Of a stretch of DNA of 64,000 nt, positions 63,583 to 64,000 are shown in pieces. Both the position numbers and the translations under genes were made by a program. The first letter of the stretch is position 1. Every line of letters begins with the position of its first letter. Under the pieces are notes generated by a model. The model was not told the DNA's origin. It worked only from the letters and a program-made list of their open reading frames with translations, and ran no database searches. The DNA comes from Chloroflexota bacterium (GTDB taxonomy: Bacteria > Chloroflexota > UBA11872 > VXOZ01), in the NCBI GenBank assembly GCA_026710945.1, contig JAPOQA010000028.1, forward strand, positions 62,001-126,000. The letters are read 5' to 3'.

Positions 63583-64000
<418 letters not shown>

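Overview
The window is a bacterial chromosome segment of fairly high GC with mostly single-copy metabolic genes, short operons and long intergenic spaces full of small dispersed repeats. There is no rRNA, no phage module and no transposase. Lipoprotein-type binding proteins with twin-arginine/Cys leaders, a form II CO-dehydrogenase-like cluster, many Gfo/Idh/MocA oxidoreductases, SAM hydroxide adenosyltransferase and abundant repeats resemble uncultured Chloroflexota (marine or sponge-associated type). That placement is inference; no 16S or phylogenetic marker was searched.

Layout. 1-5 kb: 3' part of miaB, a sugar-type Gfo/Idh oxidoreductase, a five-bladed beta-propeller glycosidase-like protein and a split TauE/SafE transporter pair. 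5-16.5 kb: amidohydrolase, argS with an unusual HIGH motif, a lipoprotein alpha/beta hydrolase, a nucleotidyltransferase-like protein, GNAT, tRNA-Glu(CTC) with a clear promoter, a structured leader before valS, a protein with an Arg/Ser-rich tail, and SAM hydroxide adenosyltransferase. 17-29 kb: cysteine hydrolase, FAH-family dehydratase, a solitary DUF262/DUF1524 (GmrSD-type) protein, a YtkA-like/FixG-like membrane iron-sulfur operon, nagA with a ROK kinase, Gfo/Idh and an SDR. 29-37.8 kb: ArgA-like acetyltransferase, two tandem paralogous solute-binding lipoproteins without permeases, a lipoprotein/4-TM pair, ThuA with a Crp/Fnr regulator, and a divergent cytochrome P460-like lipoprotein. 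38-49.7 kb: a Panacea (DUF4065) toxin-antitoxin pair, coxG and coxSLM of form II, a DUF4268 nuclease-like protein, a DPH6-like ATPase, a hydrolase, a DUF433/PIN-like pair and a creatininase. 49.8-64 kb: HAD hydrolase, an unknown protein, Gfo/Idh, GIY-YIG protein, C45 peptidase, pyrE with a methyltransferase, lipA, two more methyltransferases, a MNT/HEPN pair overlapping lipB, and a Nudix fragment.

The genes work together mainly in carbohydrate and sugar-acid breakdown (nagA/ROK, FAH-type dehydratase, three Gfo/Idh enzymes, ThuA, binding proteins), lipoate synthesis (lipA, lipB) and translation (miaB, argS, valS, tRNA-Glu). Three small toxin-antitoxin-like modules and three lone nuclease-type genes are scattered among them.

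The strongest unexplained signal is the repeat landscape. One family (A, two copies) is a 173-182 bp non-coding element with about 16 bp inverted ends, each copy flanked by a perfect 11 bp direct repeat. A second family (B, three to four copies) has TGTAA...TTACA ends and sits inside GGAATGAC motifs of other repeats. A and B carry the same inner palindrome in opposite orientations. Other families of short palindromes recur 4 to 10 times. One repeat lies in frame inside the FixG-like gene between its cysteine motifs. One A element lies between two convergent genes and supplies both stop codons.
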